Source of the DNA: Massospora cicadina
Taxonomy: Eukaryota > Entomophthoromycota > Entomophthoromycetes > Entomophthorales > Entomophthoraceae
NCBI GenBank assembly: GCA_022478985.1
Contig: JAKSZP010006716.1
Location: forward strand, 1-64,000
Direction of reading: 5' to 3'
Length of the DNA: 64,000 nucleotides
The position numbers were made by a program, and so were the translations under genes. The number at the start of each line of letters is the position of its first letter. Position 1 is the stretch's first letter. The notes beneath the pieces were generated by a model. It saw only the letters and a program-made list of their open reading frames with translations. It was not told where the DNA came from and searched no databases. Positions 22,761 through 34,849 of the stretch are shown piece by piece.

Positions 22761-23997
22761 GGTAGCTATCACGGCAGATTTACCTGGCATAATGTATGAA
22801 AAGATGGTGGCGAACAAATACCAGGATGAGCCGCTGCATGTGATCAAGGTATTAGATGGGCTCAGGGAGGATACTTTTCTATGCATGGGGGAACTATATA
22901 AGCAGATTGGAGACTTGACACTGAGTTTCTCTAAACCTTCAGCTAGACCCGTGATTATTATAGATGCTCATTAGCTTTAGGACTTGGAGTTTTGGGGAAA
23001 AAGCTGGAGTTTTTGTGACCCCAAGACTCCTGGGAGAGCATGCATTGTGACGTATTGGAAACGGTTAGTTGTTGCCATCAGTGTCAAGTGGAAAAGCCAT
23101 TCCACAAGAAGACCACATACCAGCTGGGTAAGCCCCGGTTCGCCTGGCACATCATTTCCATTGATGTAGTGGGACCTCTGCCAACTGGCACCAATCGATC
23201 CAAGTATATAAATGTCGCCATTGATCATTTGACTAAGTGGGTGGAGGTCAGGGCCATTAACAACTTGGGCGCGGTCACCACCGTCAAGTTTATTATGGAA
23301 TGTGTTATACAGTGATACAGCTGCCCACAGTTCATTCTAACGGACAATGAAACCAATTTCACTTCACACATCCTGCTGAAGTTGAATGAGTTGATGGTGA
23401 TCCGCGGGGTTTTGAACACCCCCTATCATCCAGAATCAAAATGGAATGGTGGAGCGGGCCAACGGAACCCTAGTGAACATACTCCATAAATTGGTAAAGG
23501 ATCAACCCTTGGAATGGAGTGCCCTTCTGCCAACAGCTGTGTTTGCATACAATATCAGCTATCATTCGTCCACTGTTAAGAGCCCATTACAACTGCTGTA
23601 TGGACGACATCCAGCTCTTCCCGCCTTGCTTTGTTCGTGTGTAGGGGACACTGGTGGTGTGGACCCTCAGTATTAACTGAAGACTCTTATGGATACATTG
23701 ATCAAGCTGCAAACAGAAACCTACTCAAACAGTTTGTCCAAGAAGATTCGCGATCAGGCAGCTGATCAGAAGAGTGGAGCAGACTTCCACTGTTCTCTGT
23801 AGGGGACCATGTTTTATTTCATGACCAGCACGGATTTGGGCGTAAAAAAGCTCTCCAACATATGGGCCAGGCCTTTTGAAATAATTGAGAAAACCGTCAT
23901 GGATGTCTACACTATCAAGGAACCTGCTGGGGGTCAGATTATCAACTGAGTTCATGCAAAGTTCCTCCAAGCATATAAACAAGAGCATATCATCCAT
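22761..23997 (+). pseudogene. Gy4 integrase, broken
   Basis: Integrates the cDNA. The zinc-binding end is CCHQCQVEKPFHKK (about 23070-23110), with a decayed His pair upstream. The core triad is visible: VAIDHLTKWVEV (first Asp, about 23217-23252), ILTDNETNF (second Asp, 23335-23361) and [15 protein letters not shown] (Glu, about 23438-23480). The C-terminal barrel has ARPFEIIEKTVMDVYTIKEP (23869-23930), a variant of the GPY/F module. It ends with HAKFLQAYKQEHIIHSKVG just before the polypurine tract. No chromodomain follows. Confidence 0.9.
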
Positions 23998-23999
23998 TC

Positions 24000-24012
24000 A
24001 AAGGTGGGGTAA
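24000..24012 (+). other. Gy4 polypurine tract
   Basis: AAAGGTGGGGTAA immediately precedes the 3' LTR. The Gy5 equivalent on the minus strand ends AATGGGGTAA, and that of Gy6 ends AAAAGGGTAA. Confidence 0.75.
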
Positions 24013-24490
24013 TGTCAGGAAGTTGATATGACTGGACGATATGCTACCTACACTGGCAGATCAGAGGGGGAATTGAGACAAGTCTCAAGATTTATGGAAA
24101 AGGTATATTAATTATAATCGATCAAAATGATGACCATTTGCTGAATCAATGGGAATTACGCCAAGAATTGATATAAATGAGAGCTTTTAGAAAAGGGAAG
24201 AAGAATAGAAGACTACCAAGCTGAGGGTGCATCCAGCTTGGGAACCAAGATATAAAGAGTCACACAGAGGATTAATGGGGAGGTCTTCTTTCCGTGATTA
24301 GATTGTTTAATATAAGTCTGCAAATTAGTAAAAATAATAAAGATCAAAATAAGGGGAAATATCTCCGTATATAGTTTATTAAGTTTTATTAGAACTGGTG
24401 ATCTTCATATCATCTGATTTGGTTGCTCAGTGGCTAATACCCTGTGCAAACTGACTCAGTGGAATCAAGACTCTATGCCGAGAATTAACA
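24013..24490 (+). repeat. Gy4 3' LTR
   Basis: TGTCAGGAAGTTGATATGAC to GAGAATTAACA, paired with 16305-16780. The last bases and target (ACAGCCACAAAGATC, 24488-24502) recur at 24525-24539, a small duplication at the insertion junction. Confidence 0.95.
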
Positions 24491-25290
24491 GCCACAAAGA
24501 TCGGACCATCTAGTACTAAAAAAAACAGCCACAAAGATCAGAGTAGCGATTGCCCTCCTGGATGGTCAACGTTTGTATCAACCTAATGTACACATTGGAC
24601 AGAATCTAAAGATATCCTTATTTTTTCAACTCTCTTCTGACAAAACTTCTTGCAAAATAGTTGAATACCATCTTCAGGAGGTCTTGAGATCCTACAGAGA
24701 AATTAATCAGCATGAGATTCAAAGATTCTAGTTGATGCTGACCCTCAGCACAGGAAAGCAATTAAAATTATTTCTCTGAATTTGGAGGTAGCGGAGGATT
24801 TCACAAAAATCCCCCACATTGGGTCCATTATCATTAACTGTAGAATATCCCAGTTATTCTGTGCAACAGTGGATAGTGCATCACCCACATGCAACTCCTG
24901 CCAGGCCTTTGGGCACATATTTATGCCTTTCCCATAAAAGAAGGCAAAGAGAAATGGATTTCTATGAGGAAATAGGCGAAAATGATCCAGAGTATGCTAA
25001 AAATCACAGACACTACCCAAACATTTTCTGAAGAGAATTTGAAAATAGAAAATTATTGACCCAATTTCCCTGAAGAAGCAAAAATGGCCAAACAGACTTG
25101 CAAGTTGGCCGCGGCCAAGGCAAAGGACTTGGCGGAATAATCCATCTAACTTGAACAGATTTAGGAAGATATGGAAAAACTAGCAACATTGAGCTAATCA
25201 AATGCCACTGAAAACCAAGCAACTAATCCAAATTAACAGGATTCGGCGAAATTAAATTTGGGGGAAAATTCTTCATCACAGGGGTATTAA
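24491..25290 (+). pseudogene. Lb ORF1, 3' piece
   Basis: After a 37-bp junction duplication, the frame around 24530 (ATKIRVAIALLDGQRLYQ) aligns with AAAVRIVVDLPEGQWVVE of Lc ORF1. It continues through LQEVLRSYREINQHEIQRF (compare LEQHLKDGLAIYGEIQSFKMQRF). The knuckle is degraded: CNSCQAFGH (about 24890-24916) keeps C-X2-C and His. A basic Lys/Ala-rich stretch near 25075-25135 (AKMAKQTCKLAAAKAKDLAE) matches the tail in La and Lc. Many stops. Confidence 0.8.
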
Positions 25291-25582
25291 ACTTCACTCA
25301 AGATTACATGTTTACATCCTAATGGAATGGAACATCAACAATTGAATTCTTCAGACACAACAGTGCCCAATGAGAACACACAAGTGCACTGGTTGATAGT
25401 TTGAAATCCAAAAAAAGCAAGAAGTGAACTAAAACAGGAGCCATGGAAGGGGCAGAATATACCCCAGTGCCCAATCATCATTATGGCACTTGCAGCAAGG
25501 ATACAAAGGTGAGCAAAGAAGGTGAGGGATTAGGGCTGAGGGGCCATTCTAACAGCTCTTTAGGCGCACTGAGAATTTCAGT

Positions 25583-26880
25583 AGAGTAGGGACGTTGAAC
25601 ATAGCAGGTCTTAAGGCTTTAACATCCTATGTCAAGAAGTTAAGTCTCTGTACAACCCCCCTGTGGACATCCTGGCAGTGCAGGAAACCCACTATCAACC
25701 ATGAAAGGAGGAGCATGGGAAAACATGCTCCTTCAAACAATATCGTTTTGGTCACAACACTTTAAGTGATAGTACATCTGAACCAAAATTTTAAAAATTA
25801 CTAATAAAAATTCATTTTTTTATGGCCCCATACTAGCCGTTGCCTTTTCATGGCATGAAGAGATGCAAACAATAGTCAGCATGTATGCACCAAACTACGC
25901 AATGGAATGTCATGAGTTTCTCTTAGCCTTGACACACCACCATCTCACAGTAAAGCCCTTCATCATGGGAGACATGAACTGCTGGATTAACCCAGACACT
26001 TACCTATGGCCACACAAAACGGAGGCACCACAACACCACGTGAAATTTGCGTGTTAAAAGCTACCTTTGGACTATATGTTCCTTTACCTAAAAGATCTCT
26101 TATCCTGCAGAACATGACGCGCCCTCATGTATTCAATGGTAAACTTATTTATATGTCACACATATATTTGTACTAACGCTGTTTATCTTCTGATATCAAA
26201 TTTATAAATTTTAAAACTACAAAAATTGAATTTTTCAATCACTGATTAGTTTTGGTAATCTACATACCATTAAAACGATCAAGCACCAAGGTGGTGCAGA
26301 ATATGCATGTAAAATTTAACTGACTTGGAGTTTCATTCCTGGGTGGAGGAAATATCCTCAATATGGGATTTTTAAACACCTTTCTGCACAGACTCGCCGA
26401 CCACCTGTAGAAATATCAAGAAATTAACATTACACTAGAGCAAACATACAGCATCAAGGAGATTCTGGGAATCTTTGTACATCATTTAAAATACCTTCGC
26501 CAAATTAAATCACCTGGAAAACAATGTCCCACGCACAGGATACAGCTCTGGATGGGGGCACAAACGGGCTGAGGTATCTACACTCTTAAACACTTTGAAA
26601 CATAAACAATAATACTATATTCGTGTTCACTTCAGTGCAAAAAATATAAAAGATGGAAAAACATGTTCAAGCTATTTTTCCACCAATTTTACTTTCATAA
26701 GAACGTTGTAGACTGTACTCAGATTCAATGACATAATACATCTATAGCAGAAACACTGGAGGAATTTGTGACTAAAGTAAACAGGTTTTTATAATTTATT
26801 GAAATCTGACCTAATCAAAATTAGCGAAAATTAAAAAATTCTCGCCAGTGCACATATTGGCACCATGATTTAGACCAACA
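25583..26880 (+). pseudogene. Lb ORF2 endonuclease region, broken
   Basis: GTLNIAGLKAL at about 25590-25620 opens the domain, as in La. Later pieces are VSMYAPN (25875-25895), a GDMNCWI-containing open segment 25863-26057 with the catalytic D and N (about 25968-25988), NMTRPHVFNGKL (26110-26145) and a degraded FSDH site reading FFNH (about 26233-26244). The linker AETL-EEFVTKVNRFL (26750-26795) corresponds to the La/Lc region before the RT. Confidence 0.82.
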
Positions 26881-26886
26881 ATTTTA

Positions 26887-27260
26887 TTAACTTAGTTTTG
26901 TGAAAGAAATTATGGGAAGCGGTGCGCAGTGCTTTATGAGGGAAATGCCCTGACCCTGATGGACTCCCTTATAATTTAATAAAACATATTCTAAAAACAT
27001 CTCTAATATTCTCTTGGCTTCCATGAATATATTATGTAAACAAGCCTTCTTCCTGGAGCTCAAGAAGCATACACAGTCACACTCTTCAAGAGGGAGATAG
27101 ACTAAACCTATCCAACTGGCGGTCAATCTTCCTAAACAACACAGATACCAAAATTTTCACAAAAATAATGGCCAAAAGACTAGTGGAAATAGCATTTGAA
27201 GTTATAGCCCCTTCATAATATGGATTTGTCCCCAAAAAAACCAAATGTGATAATATGCAC
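26887..27260 (+). pseudogene. Lb ORF2 reverse transcriptase, N-terminal piece
   Basis: Fragments matching the La RT: a degraded KCPGPDGIPYEF segment (26945-26970), LPGAQEAYTVTLFKR (27046-27095), a shifted NWR segment (27115), NTDTKIFTKIMAKRL (27138-27182) and GFVPKKTKCDNMH (27221-27259). It ends exactly at the left end of solo LTR S2. Confidence 0.82.
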
Positions 27261-28197
27261 TGTCAGAAAATTTCTTTTATAATGACTGTGGTCTCTTCTG
27301 GTTGGCAGGCCAACCAGTATGAATACTGGCAGACCATTGCCATTTCGCCTTAGGAAACAGGGCCAGCAGTGCTGGCTGACCCCTTGGCGTATCACCCTCA
27401 CCATTCATGGATCCCCAGCCTAAACCTCAACCAACAAGAATAAACATAAACTTATATAAAAAGGGAGATAGGCAAAGGGAAATATTTATTAAAATGGAAG
27501 CACCAAGTATTTATATGTACAAAGCGCAGCTGCACTCATCGCTGACCTATTGGCTCATCGCTGGTTCTTCCAGCCAACCACTCTCTCTAAAGCTGTGCTT
27601 CTCTCTTCCATGGTGTTGACCCTCCTGCCCCGTCCTTCCCAATGTCTAAATATTCGTTTTGGCTTCATCCTCAGCCTTCAGTCACCAGTGAGCTGTATAA
27701 ATCATTATAAAAATTATAATAAATCTTTGGTTTGACTTATTAATTATGCGCCAGAAAAATCCTCAGCTGCTTGGTAACTCAGGATAACTCAGCTTCTTAC
27801 TAATGAAAGTTTTTAAACTCTTAGTCAATTATTTGAGGAATTGCCTTCCTCAGGTGATATTCAAACTATATATTAGGTGCTAGAAAAAACCTCAGCCACC
27901 TCAAACTCAAGATCATTGGTTCCGCCAACTTTTAATAATAAATATAATTGGATCATCTTTAGCTACTAGTTGCCAGTGATCTGTAAACCAAATTAGGCCA
28001 GTGATTGGCCCCAACTACTCCTCAAATCTAAACTCAGCGGAATACTAGATTTAGCTTGACCCATATTGGGGAACAATCACCAAGAAATCACTTAAGCAAC
28101 CACGAAATTCATTCAATGAGCCATTCCTCCAGTATTTCCATTTCCTCCAAAATTATGCTAAATTATTGGAGGAATCCATCTGGTTATAATTCTGACA
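27261..28197. repeat. S2: solo LTR (937 bp) inserted in Lb RT
   Basis: Begins TGTCAGAA and ends TTCTGACA, a perfect 8-bp terminal inverted repeat of the TG...CA type. The flanks TGCAC (27256-27260) and TACAC (28198-28202) are a 5-bp TSD with one change. Lb reads GFVPKKTKCDNMH up to the left end and continues IHTVANVFQSKAS at the right, matching the uninterrupted La sequence (NVHSVDNACQSTAS). No coding content; not obviously the same family as the Gy4, Gy5 or Gy6 LTRs. Confidence 0.88.
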
Positions 28198-29714
28198 TAC
28201 ACACAGTTGCTAATGTTTTCCAATCTAAAGCCTCTTGAGTGCTTGTTTTTCTAATTCAACAGAAAGCCTACTACATAGCAAACTGGACTTATCTTGGGGC
28301 GTGTTTTCAAAATATTTAACTTCCAGACAGATTTATAAACTGGGTGATGCTATCTACTGAGTCAGCCACTATGGCTGTACGTGGAGCAGGTTTTCTAACT
28401 AATCTAGTTATCTGTTGAGGGGAGTCTGGAGAGGTGAACCTCTAATCTCTCTATTATATAACTTTAATCTTGATCCATTAATCCAAAATAAAAATGCTCA
28501 TAAAGTGGAATCAATATTCATGGCCAACCACCAGTCAAAATGGTGGCTTTTTCTGAAGACTGTGTGTTTGGTATCTCCAACAATCATGATGCTCGCATAC
28601 TTGAGAAGACAATACAAGAATACTCATTCTTCAGCAATGCTCACTTAATGATGGAAAAACTGGAATTATACTCCTAGGAAAATACTAGACCCATTGGGCA
28701 CCATCCACCTTGGATTAGCATATTATCACACCATTAAAATCCACAACTATCTAATAGGCGAAACTCACCAATTACCCAACTTGAACTTCCTTTTACTACC
28801 AAGCTGGCAGCTGTTACTATCCTCCACTTTGGAGTATGGCTTGAGTCAGGGGGTACGCCAAAATCATGATGTAAAATCATCTCCTGGATAAGATACCAAA
28901 ACGCTTTGCCTCCCTTCATGGACAATACACAAGTCTAACTGGACGAGTTGTACTAGTCAATTCCAAGATATTACCAATTATTTGGTTTACGGCCCATATA
29001 TTTTGCTTTTTCACCATCATTTAAAAATAATTATGCCCTGATAAAAGGGGTGGCTTTGGTTCAGCCACAAAGCTCCTGTGAGCCTTGAAATTTTATTTGG
29101 TCCTAGGAAGAATGGAGGCATGGGGCTAAAAAATTACGTAGAACAAGCAGCCCAAATACTAGGAACATGGATAGCCCAGGTGACGAGTCCAGACCTTCAA
29201 AACCTACCTTAGGCCTGATCAGCAAGATCAAACTTTGCATGTGCACTCCTAATAGTAAATCCCAATCATCCAAACTCGTTAATTAGGTATCTGGCATCTC
29301 ACCCAACCACTTCAGGTTCGTATGACACCATTGTACACTTTGAATGAATCCTTCTTGCCATGAGAAGAGCGTAATGGAAGATCCACATAAATGGTCAGAC
29401 TAGCCAACAAGGCCGCCAAAGAATAACTTAAGACTTTAAGTTAACGACCAAGTTTTTATAAACATCATGATAAACAATAATCCAATAGCATTGCCAGAAT
29501 TGATTACCTGGATATAATGGACATATTATATAGCTTATAAAATCAAAGGATGATCTGAAGATACACACACCATCCACTATTACAACCCAGGATACGCGCA
29601 CATGTATGGAGATGCATGCATACAGTATGTTGCACATCAGAACGATCTAACTCCTCCCAGTCTTCATGCACAGTATGTGGTCAATATGGAAGTTTAATAG
29701 ACCACTAAGAGCAC
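28198..29714 (+). pseudogene. Lb ORF2 reverse transcriptase, C-terminal piece
   Basis: The motif A region reads VLVFLIQQKAYYIANW (28234-28282), with the catalytic Asp of FLDQQKAYDRV lost at both positions. Motif B is WRGEPLISLLYNFNLDPL (about 28420-28475), with QGDP changed to RGEP. Motif C is FSEDC (about 28547-28561) instead of FADDC. Then come the C-terminal region PRKNGGMGLKNYVEQAAQILGTWIAQV (29103-29180) and the start of the zinc motif CTVCGQYGSL...H...C (29660-29716). It is cut by the Gy5 LTR inside that motif at 29714. Confidence 0.85.
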
Positions 29715-30218
29715 TGTTAACGTTTGGCGGATTAGGTTTAATCCACCAAACTGGTTGCACAGGGTAAACCCCATTGAGCAACAACTAATAGATATGAGGA
29801 TTGCTGGCCATCAATAATTAATAATATTTAAAGACTTAATACGGGAGCTATTGCTCTTACAATACCACCCTATTCAATATTTAAATTAATGGCTACTTAT
29901 GATACTTTCCTATTACTTCTTCCTTCTTTGTCCAAAAACCTCAACCTTCTCACTCTCATTATTGACTATTAATTCTTGGTATTACTTGGAGGATTCAACA
30001 CAATCCACTTAGTAAATGCTTATTTTGTTCTGATCTATTGGTTCATTTGAACAATGAGACTTTGGCGGAATTCCCTTGAATTGCTGAACCACTATTTCTT
30101 TTGAATAAACTCAATTTGCATTGACATATCAATTGCTCACTCTCGAGGCTTGCCTCAAATCTATTCTACAATCTGTCAGAACTATATCTTATTGTCCAGT
30201 CATATTGGAATCTTGAAA
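29715..30218 (-). repeat. Gy5 3' LTR
   Basis: The plus strand starts TGTTAACGTTTGGCGG and ends TCTTGAAA; on the element strand it ends GTTAACA. It matches 35951-36448, including GGTTTAATCCACCAAACTGG versus GGTTGATTCCGCCAAACTGG. The outer terminus has lost its canonical CA. Confidence 0.92.
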
Positions 30219-31365
30219 TTACCCCATTGACTTGGTGATAGGCTCCTATTGCTTGTATGGCTGAAGGAACTTCGCGTGTATTTGGTTGATAATCTGACCA
30301 CCCATGGGTTCCTTAATGACGTAGGCATCAACACCAGTCTTCTCAATTATCTCAAATGGTTCATCCATATGCTGGAAAGCTTGAGTCTTCTTCCAAACCC
30401 ATGTTGGTCATGAACAGTACAAGATCTCCTATCCCAAAATAGGGAAGGCTGCTGCGTCTACCTTGGTCAGCCGCCTGATCTAGATCTTCTTGGCTAGACT
30501 AGTGGAATATGCCTCAGTTTAGAATTTAATCAGCGTATCTGTTAAGGCAACAAAATAGCATTGAGGCTTGACTCCGCAGGATCTTCCCTACAGGAATAAA
30601 GCAATGCTGGCGGTTAAATGTCTTCCATAAAGTAGTTGGAAGGGACTTTTCCCTGTCAACAAATATAAATATTATTATATGTGAAGACAGTGGTGGATAA
30701 TAGGGTACTTCATTTCAAAGGCTGATCCTTTTCAAGATTGCATAGAATATTTACCAAGGTTCCGTTGACACATTCTACCATCCCATTAGATTCAGGGTGG
30801 TAGGGTGTAGTCAAAGCCCGCGGATAGCCATTAGTTCGTTCAACTTGGGCAGGATATGCATTTTTAAATTAGTTCCATTGTCTGAGAGAATAAATTGTGG
30901 ACAGCCACGTCGCTGTATAACACACTCCAGGATGAACTTGGTGATGGTAATGGCCCCTAAATCATTAATCGCCCTTGCTTCCACCCATCTTGTTTAATGA
31001 TCAATGGCTACTATTATATATTTAAGGCAGTTTGCTCCAGTTGGCAGAGGCCCCACCACATCCAGAGAAACAGGATGCCATGTGAAACCAGGCTTAACCA
31101 GATGGTAAGTGGTTTTTGGCGGAATGGTTTCTCCACTTGAAACTGATGACAGCAGCTAACCACTTTGAGCACATCATAATGAATACTCTCCCAATAGTAA
31201 TAGGGTCTCAAAAACTCCAGCGTTTTCCGCAACCCTCCATGACCTACCACTCTATAAGCATCTAAAATAATTGTAGGTCTAGTGGAAGGTTTTTGGAAAC
31301 TTAGCATCAATTTGCCAATACGCTTATACAGTTCCCCATTGTACATAAAGGTATCCTGTCATAGC
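30219..31365 (-). pseudogene. Gy5 integrase, broken
   Basis: An open piece at 31346-31014 reads NGELYKRIGKLMLSF, then LDAYRVVGHGGLRKTLEFL and CCHQFQVEKPF, the zinc-binding end (H...CC-x2-F; the last Cys is Phe). The core segments are AIDH-TRWVEARAIN (first Asp, near 30990-30950) and ILSDNGTNL (second Asp, near 30890-30865). A Glu-region remnant is NGTLVNIL near 30765. The C-terminal barrel EPFEIIEKTGVDAYVIKEP runs about 30358-30300, followed by IHAKFLQPYKQ. It stops near the LTR; the polypurine tract is AATGGGGTAA at 30228-30219. Confidence 0.85.
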
Positions 31366-32074
31366 TGTTGGGATTCTCAATAGTTTAAATGAAGCCTTGA
31401 CTTGGGGCTTCCAACTTATTATTTATTTTAGGCAATCTCGACATATATTTACTATTATTAATCTACCAATTGATGATTTCTTGGGCCTAAAGCATAAAGT
31501 CATTATTAACTTCGATTTACTTAGCATTTTCCAAATTCAAATTAATATTGGAAGAACTTGAGATAAATTATAAACAAGTTTCTCCACTAATCAATAATCC
31601 AGGATGATAAACTCTATTGCAACTATAAATCCCTATTTCAGTTTTTCCTTATCTCTACCTTTGCTTTATCTTATAATTATCTTTACCTATCGCCTACTTC
31701 CCTTTATCATACAAAAGAAATAGGATAATATTTACTAATATAGTCCCAATTCCACCAGGTTATACACTGTTCATTCCTTATATCCTTATCTTATCCTTTT
31801 TCTTCTTAGCACTATTTAAGGTGCTGATTATTTATCTAATAAAGTAACTTTTACACTTTACCTCTTTTGGCTCTTTAGTAGAAGTTCGTTTTCTCTCTCA
31901 GGTCCTCTGAACTTGGTTAGGTTAAGTCCTGATTAATTATATCTACCAGAAAACCATACTGCTTTCTGGCTCTCCCGGTCTTCTGTGGCCAGAGGGACTA
32001 ATTATTAACTTTGTCTATCATCTATCTTGGCTAGCTTTGAAGGACCAGCCTTCAGACTCACTGAAGTCCTGACA
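31366..32074. repeat. S3: solo LTR (709 bp) inserted in Gy5
   Basis: TGTTGGGATTCTC at the left end and AGTCCTGACA at the right end give TG...CA termini. The flanks ATAGC (31361-31365) and ACAGC (32075-32079) are a 5-bp TSD with one change. Gy5 homology to Gy4 (KVLDGL on one side, DTFMYNGELYK on the other) is continuous once it is removed. Contains no coding sequence. Not clearly related to the other LTRs here. Confidence 0.85.
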
Positions 32075-33760
32075 ACAGCCCATCCAGAACTTTGATAACT
32101 TGAAGCGGATCATTGCGTTATTTTCCAACAATCATCTTTTTGTACATTTGTCTGCCAAATCTTTTGTAACGGTGACCTTAAGTAGTTAAGAAAGAAAGTC
32201 CACATTGTGGTGTTTTACCCCTGGCTAGTGTATAATCTCAAAGTTATATGCTTGGAGCTTCAAGGCCCATTGCGTGAGCTGTCTTTCTGGTTCTTGGAGA
32301 TTCTGAAGCCAATGCAAGGATGCATGATCAGTTACCACTTTAGATTTCACCCCGTGAAGGTATACTTGAGACTGTTTATATGTGTATACTACCACTAAGC
32401 AATCCCGCTTGGTCACAGTGTAATTTTGTTCAGAACCTATTGAGCTTTGGCTACAATACGCCATGGGATGCTCCAAACGTCATCATCTTTTTAGTATAGC
32501 ATGGCCCCTATGGCAGAAACGGAAGAATCCATTTGTACAATAAATTACTTCTTAAAATTTGGGTATTGTAAAACAGGCGTGCTAGCCAACGCGGTTCATA
32601 AGACATTAAAAGCGATTTGACATCATTTCATCCAATTAAAGGTAGCATTATTCTTTAGTAACTCAAAGAGCGAAGCCCCAATACAGCTGAAGTTGGGAAT
32701 GAACCACCAATAGTAACCAACCATCCCCAAAAACACCTGAATATTCTTTTTGTTAACTGCCAAGTCATCTTGCATATAGCTTCCACTTTTGCCAGCTGAG
32801 GACTGATACTTTTTGAGTCAACCACAAACCCAAGGTATTCCAACTGCTCCATTAAAAAATGTACCTTATGGGGCTTAATTTTGATGTTAGCTTCAGTGAG
32901 TTGGTGGAACACTTGTTCCAAGTGAGCGAGATGCTCTGTAAACATCTGCAAGAACCAGTAATATCGTCAATGTAGATTAGAGCCCCAGAAAGCTTCAGGT
33001 CACCCAAAATAGTGTCCATAGCTCGCTTGAACTTAAATGGGCGTTGCACAAACCCTGTGGCATTCATGTAGGCTGGAACAACCCTTCCAAGGTTATTATA
33101 GTGCACTATTTTTGTTCCGCCATTTAAAACTCGATTTACCAGTACCATGATATCAAGTTCATAGCGGAGAAATATTTGGCACCGCTAACCAATCTAAAGC
33201 ATTGTCAATTTGAAGAAGCGGGTATGAATTTTTTTATAATGCTGTTAAGCTTCTGATAGTTAATTACTATTCAATTGGAGCCATCATTCTTCTTGATGAT
33301 TAACACCAGGGATGCCCAGGAACTCTTTGACGGCCTTAACATTCCCTGGCCAACCAATTTATCTATATCAGCGGGTACCACTTCTTCTGCCACTTTAGTG
33401 TGACGGAAAGGCCTTGACTGAATAGGAGGGTGATCAACCATGTCCAATTGATGCACAATTTTGCGTACACATCTCAAGTCATGGTCATCAGCTGCAAAAA
33501 TATTTAATATTTTTCAAACAGATCCATCACCAGGTCCTTCTGATCCTCCAACAGGTCAGTTAGAGCCTCTAGCAGAACCACAGTCATTATGCCAAATGAG
33601 GCTTTTAATGGTAGACCGAGATTGTCCCAAAAACCAAAGTCATGTATTTGATGAACCTCATTAATAAGGACCAGATGCAGATAAGCCACCACATGATGCC
33701 TTTGCACCTTCATAGATTCCTTATGCAGGTTGGCTATCAACACCTTCACTTCCCCTGACC
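32075..33760 (-). pseudogene. Gy5 reverse transcriptase and RNase H, broken
   Basis: Read from 33749 downward: the linker VVAYLHLVLINEVHQIHDFGF (33690-33628), then DHPPIQSRPF (about 33440-33412) and IIKKNDGSN (33300-33274). RT pieces follow: AMDTILGDLKLSGALIYIDDI (about 33027-32968), with an intact YIDD box, and EHLAHLEQVF...LVVTIGG (32940-32700). RNase H is the open piece 32476-32225 with YTVTKRDCLVVVYTYKQSQVYLHGV and VVTDHASLHWLQNL. It ends with VIKVLDGL at the S3 junction. Frameshifts separate the pieces. Confidence 0.88.
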
Positions 33761-34084
33761 TGGTAACAGAAGCCTAGAAGCCACATGGGGTTCTAGCTGC
33801 AATTGCTGATAGGGTCCCATAATCTCACTGTATAAACCTTCCGGGATATCTATTTCTAGCTCTGTCCCTATAATGACCTGACGCCCAGAAGATATGCTTA
33901 GGGCACTTGCAGCTCACAGCGGAATACCATTATACTCGTAAATCTGATTAGGAAGCATTCAGGTCCTCCTCTTCATCCAACGATATTGAACATGAATCAC
34001 CCCATCCCTGTAAATGAGATTAATTTGGATGGAGAGGATGGAGTCTTTTGGGATTCCGCTGGAGGTGAAGTAAATGGGGATCTG

Positions 34085-34440
34085 TTAGCCTAGAATGATA
34101 ATGGTTTCTTCAGCCATATTGACCATGGCCCCAAATTGCTGCATGAACGCTGTTATGATTAGCTTTTCATAGTTCTTATTAGGTAAAACCACAGCAGGAG
34201 CAAATGCCCAAACTGACCCAAACATCAAATATGGCGTGTGGTAAGCGCCCTTAATCACAGTGCTCTGTGCCCTTGAGGTCCCATACACAACTTGGTGTTC
34301 CACATTAGGATTCAGTGTAAGCTTAGCTATGAGATTGGTGGAAATTATATTGACAGGAGAACCAGTATCAATAGTCGCCCTAATTTTAATTATTTTATAC
34401 ACCAAATGTCACTATAAGTACACTCTAAATAAGAAGAACC
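34085..34440 (-). pseudogene. Gy5 aspartic protease
   Basis: An open frame of 106 codons carries IDTGSPVNIIS (about 34372-34340), a canonical D-T-G-S active site. VVYGTSRAQSTVIKGAYHTPYLMFGS follows, and near the end NYEKLIITAFM. The domain has no internal stop and is the best-preserved protease in the window. It ends in LG-stop, like Gy4. Upstream frames link it to the gag zinc knuckle. Confidence 0.88.
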
Positions 34441-34849
34441 GTTGGTGCTTATTAAATAAACATCTAAGGGCTTTTGGTTATTCAGAAAAAATTAGAATAC
34501 CAGTGCTGACATGTGGATATGCATGGTCAATTTTCTTTACTGGAATCGCCACTTCCAACCCCTTCAATGCTGCAACATGTGTGGAAGGTTTGTCACCAAG
34601 TGTAACATTCCGCTTAATAATTTTCCAGATGTATGGCTTTTGCATCTCTCAGCTGAACTCCGTGTCTGCATTATTGGGATCTCTCCATAGGCTTGAGGCA
34701 AATATTATGTAAAGTATCTCAAGCAACTCATAGGAATTCTCAGGGACAATTGTATTTGAGTTAGTGGGAGCTGAGCGTCCCATCTCTACTCCGCTTTCCC
34801 TTTTCCCTGGTCATTTGGGGCAACTGGTACTGTATTGACATTCAGTTGT

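Larger units (their letters stand above)
16305..24490 (+). mobile_element. Gy4: complete-length Ty3/gypsy element with both LTRs
   Basis: A pair of 476/478-bp LTRs (16305-16780, 24013-24490) flanks PBS, gag, protease, RT/RNase H, integrase and a polypurine tract, in that order. The 5-bp flanks GCTAC (16300-16304) and GCCAC (24491-24495) form a near-perfect TSD. It lies inside ORF1 of LINE Lb, whose homology continues on both sides. The RT is interrupted by solo LTR S1; without it the element is about 7.3 kb. No chromodomain. All genes are broken. Confidence 0.95.
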
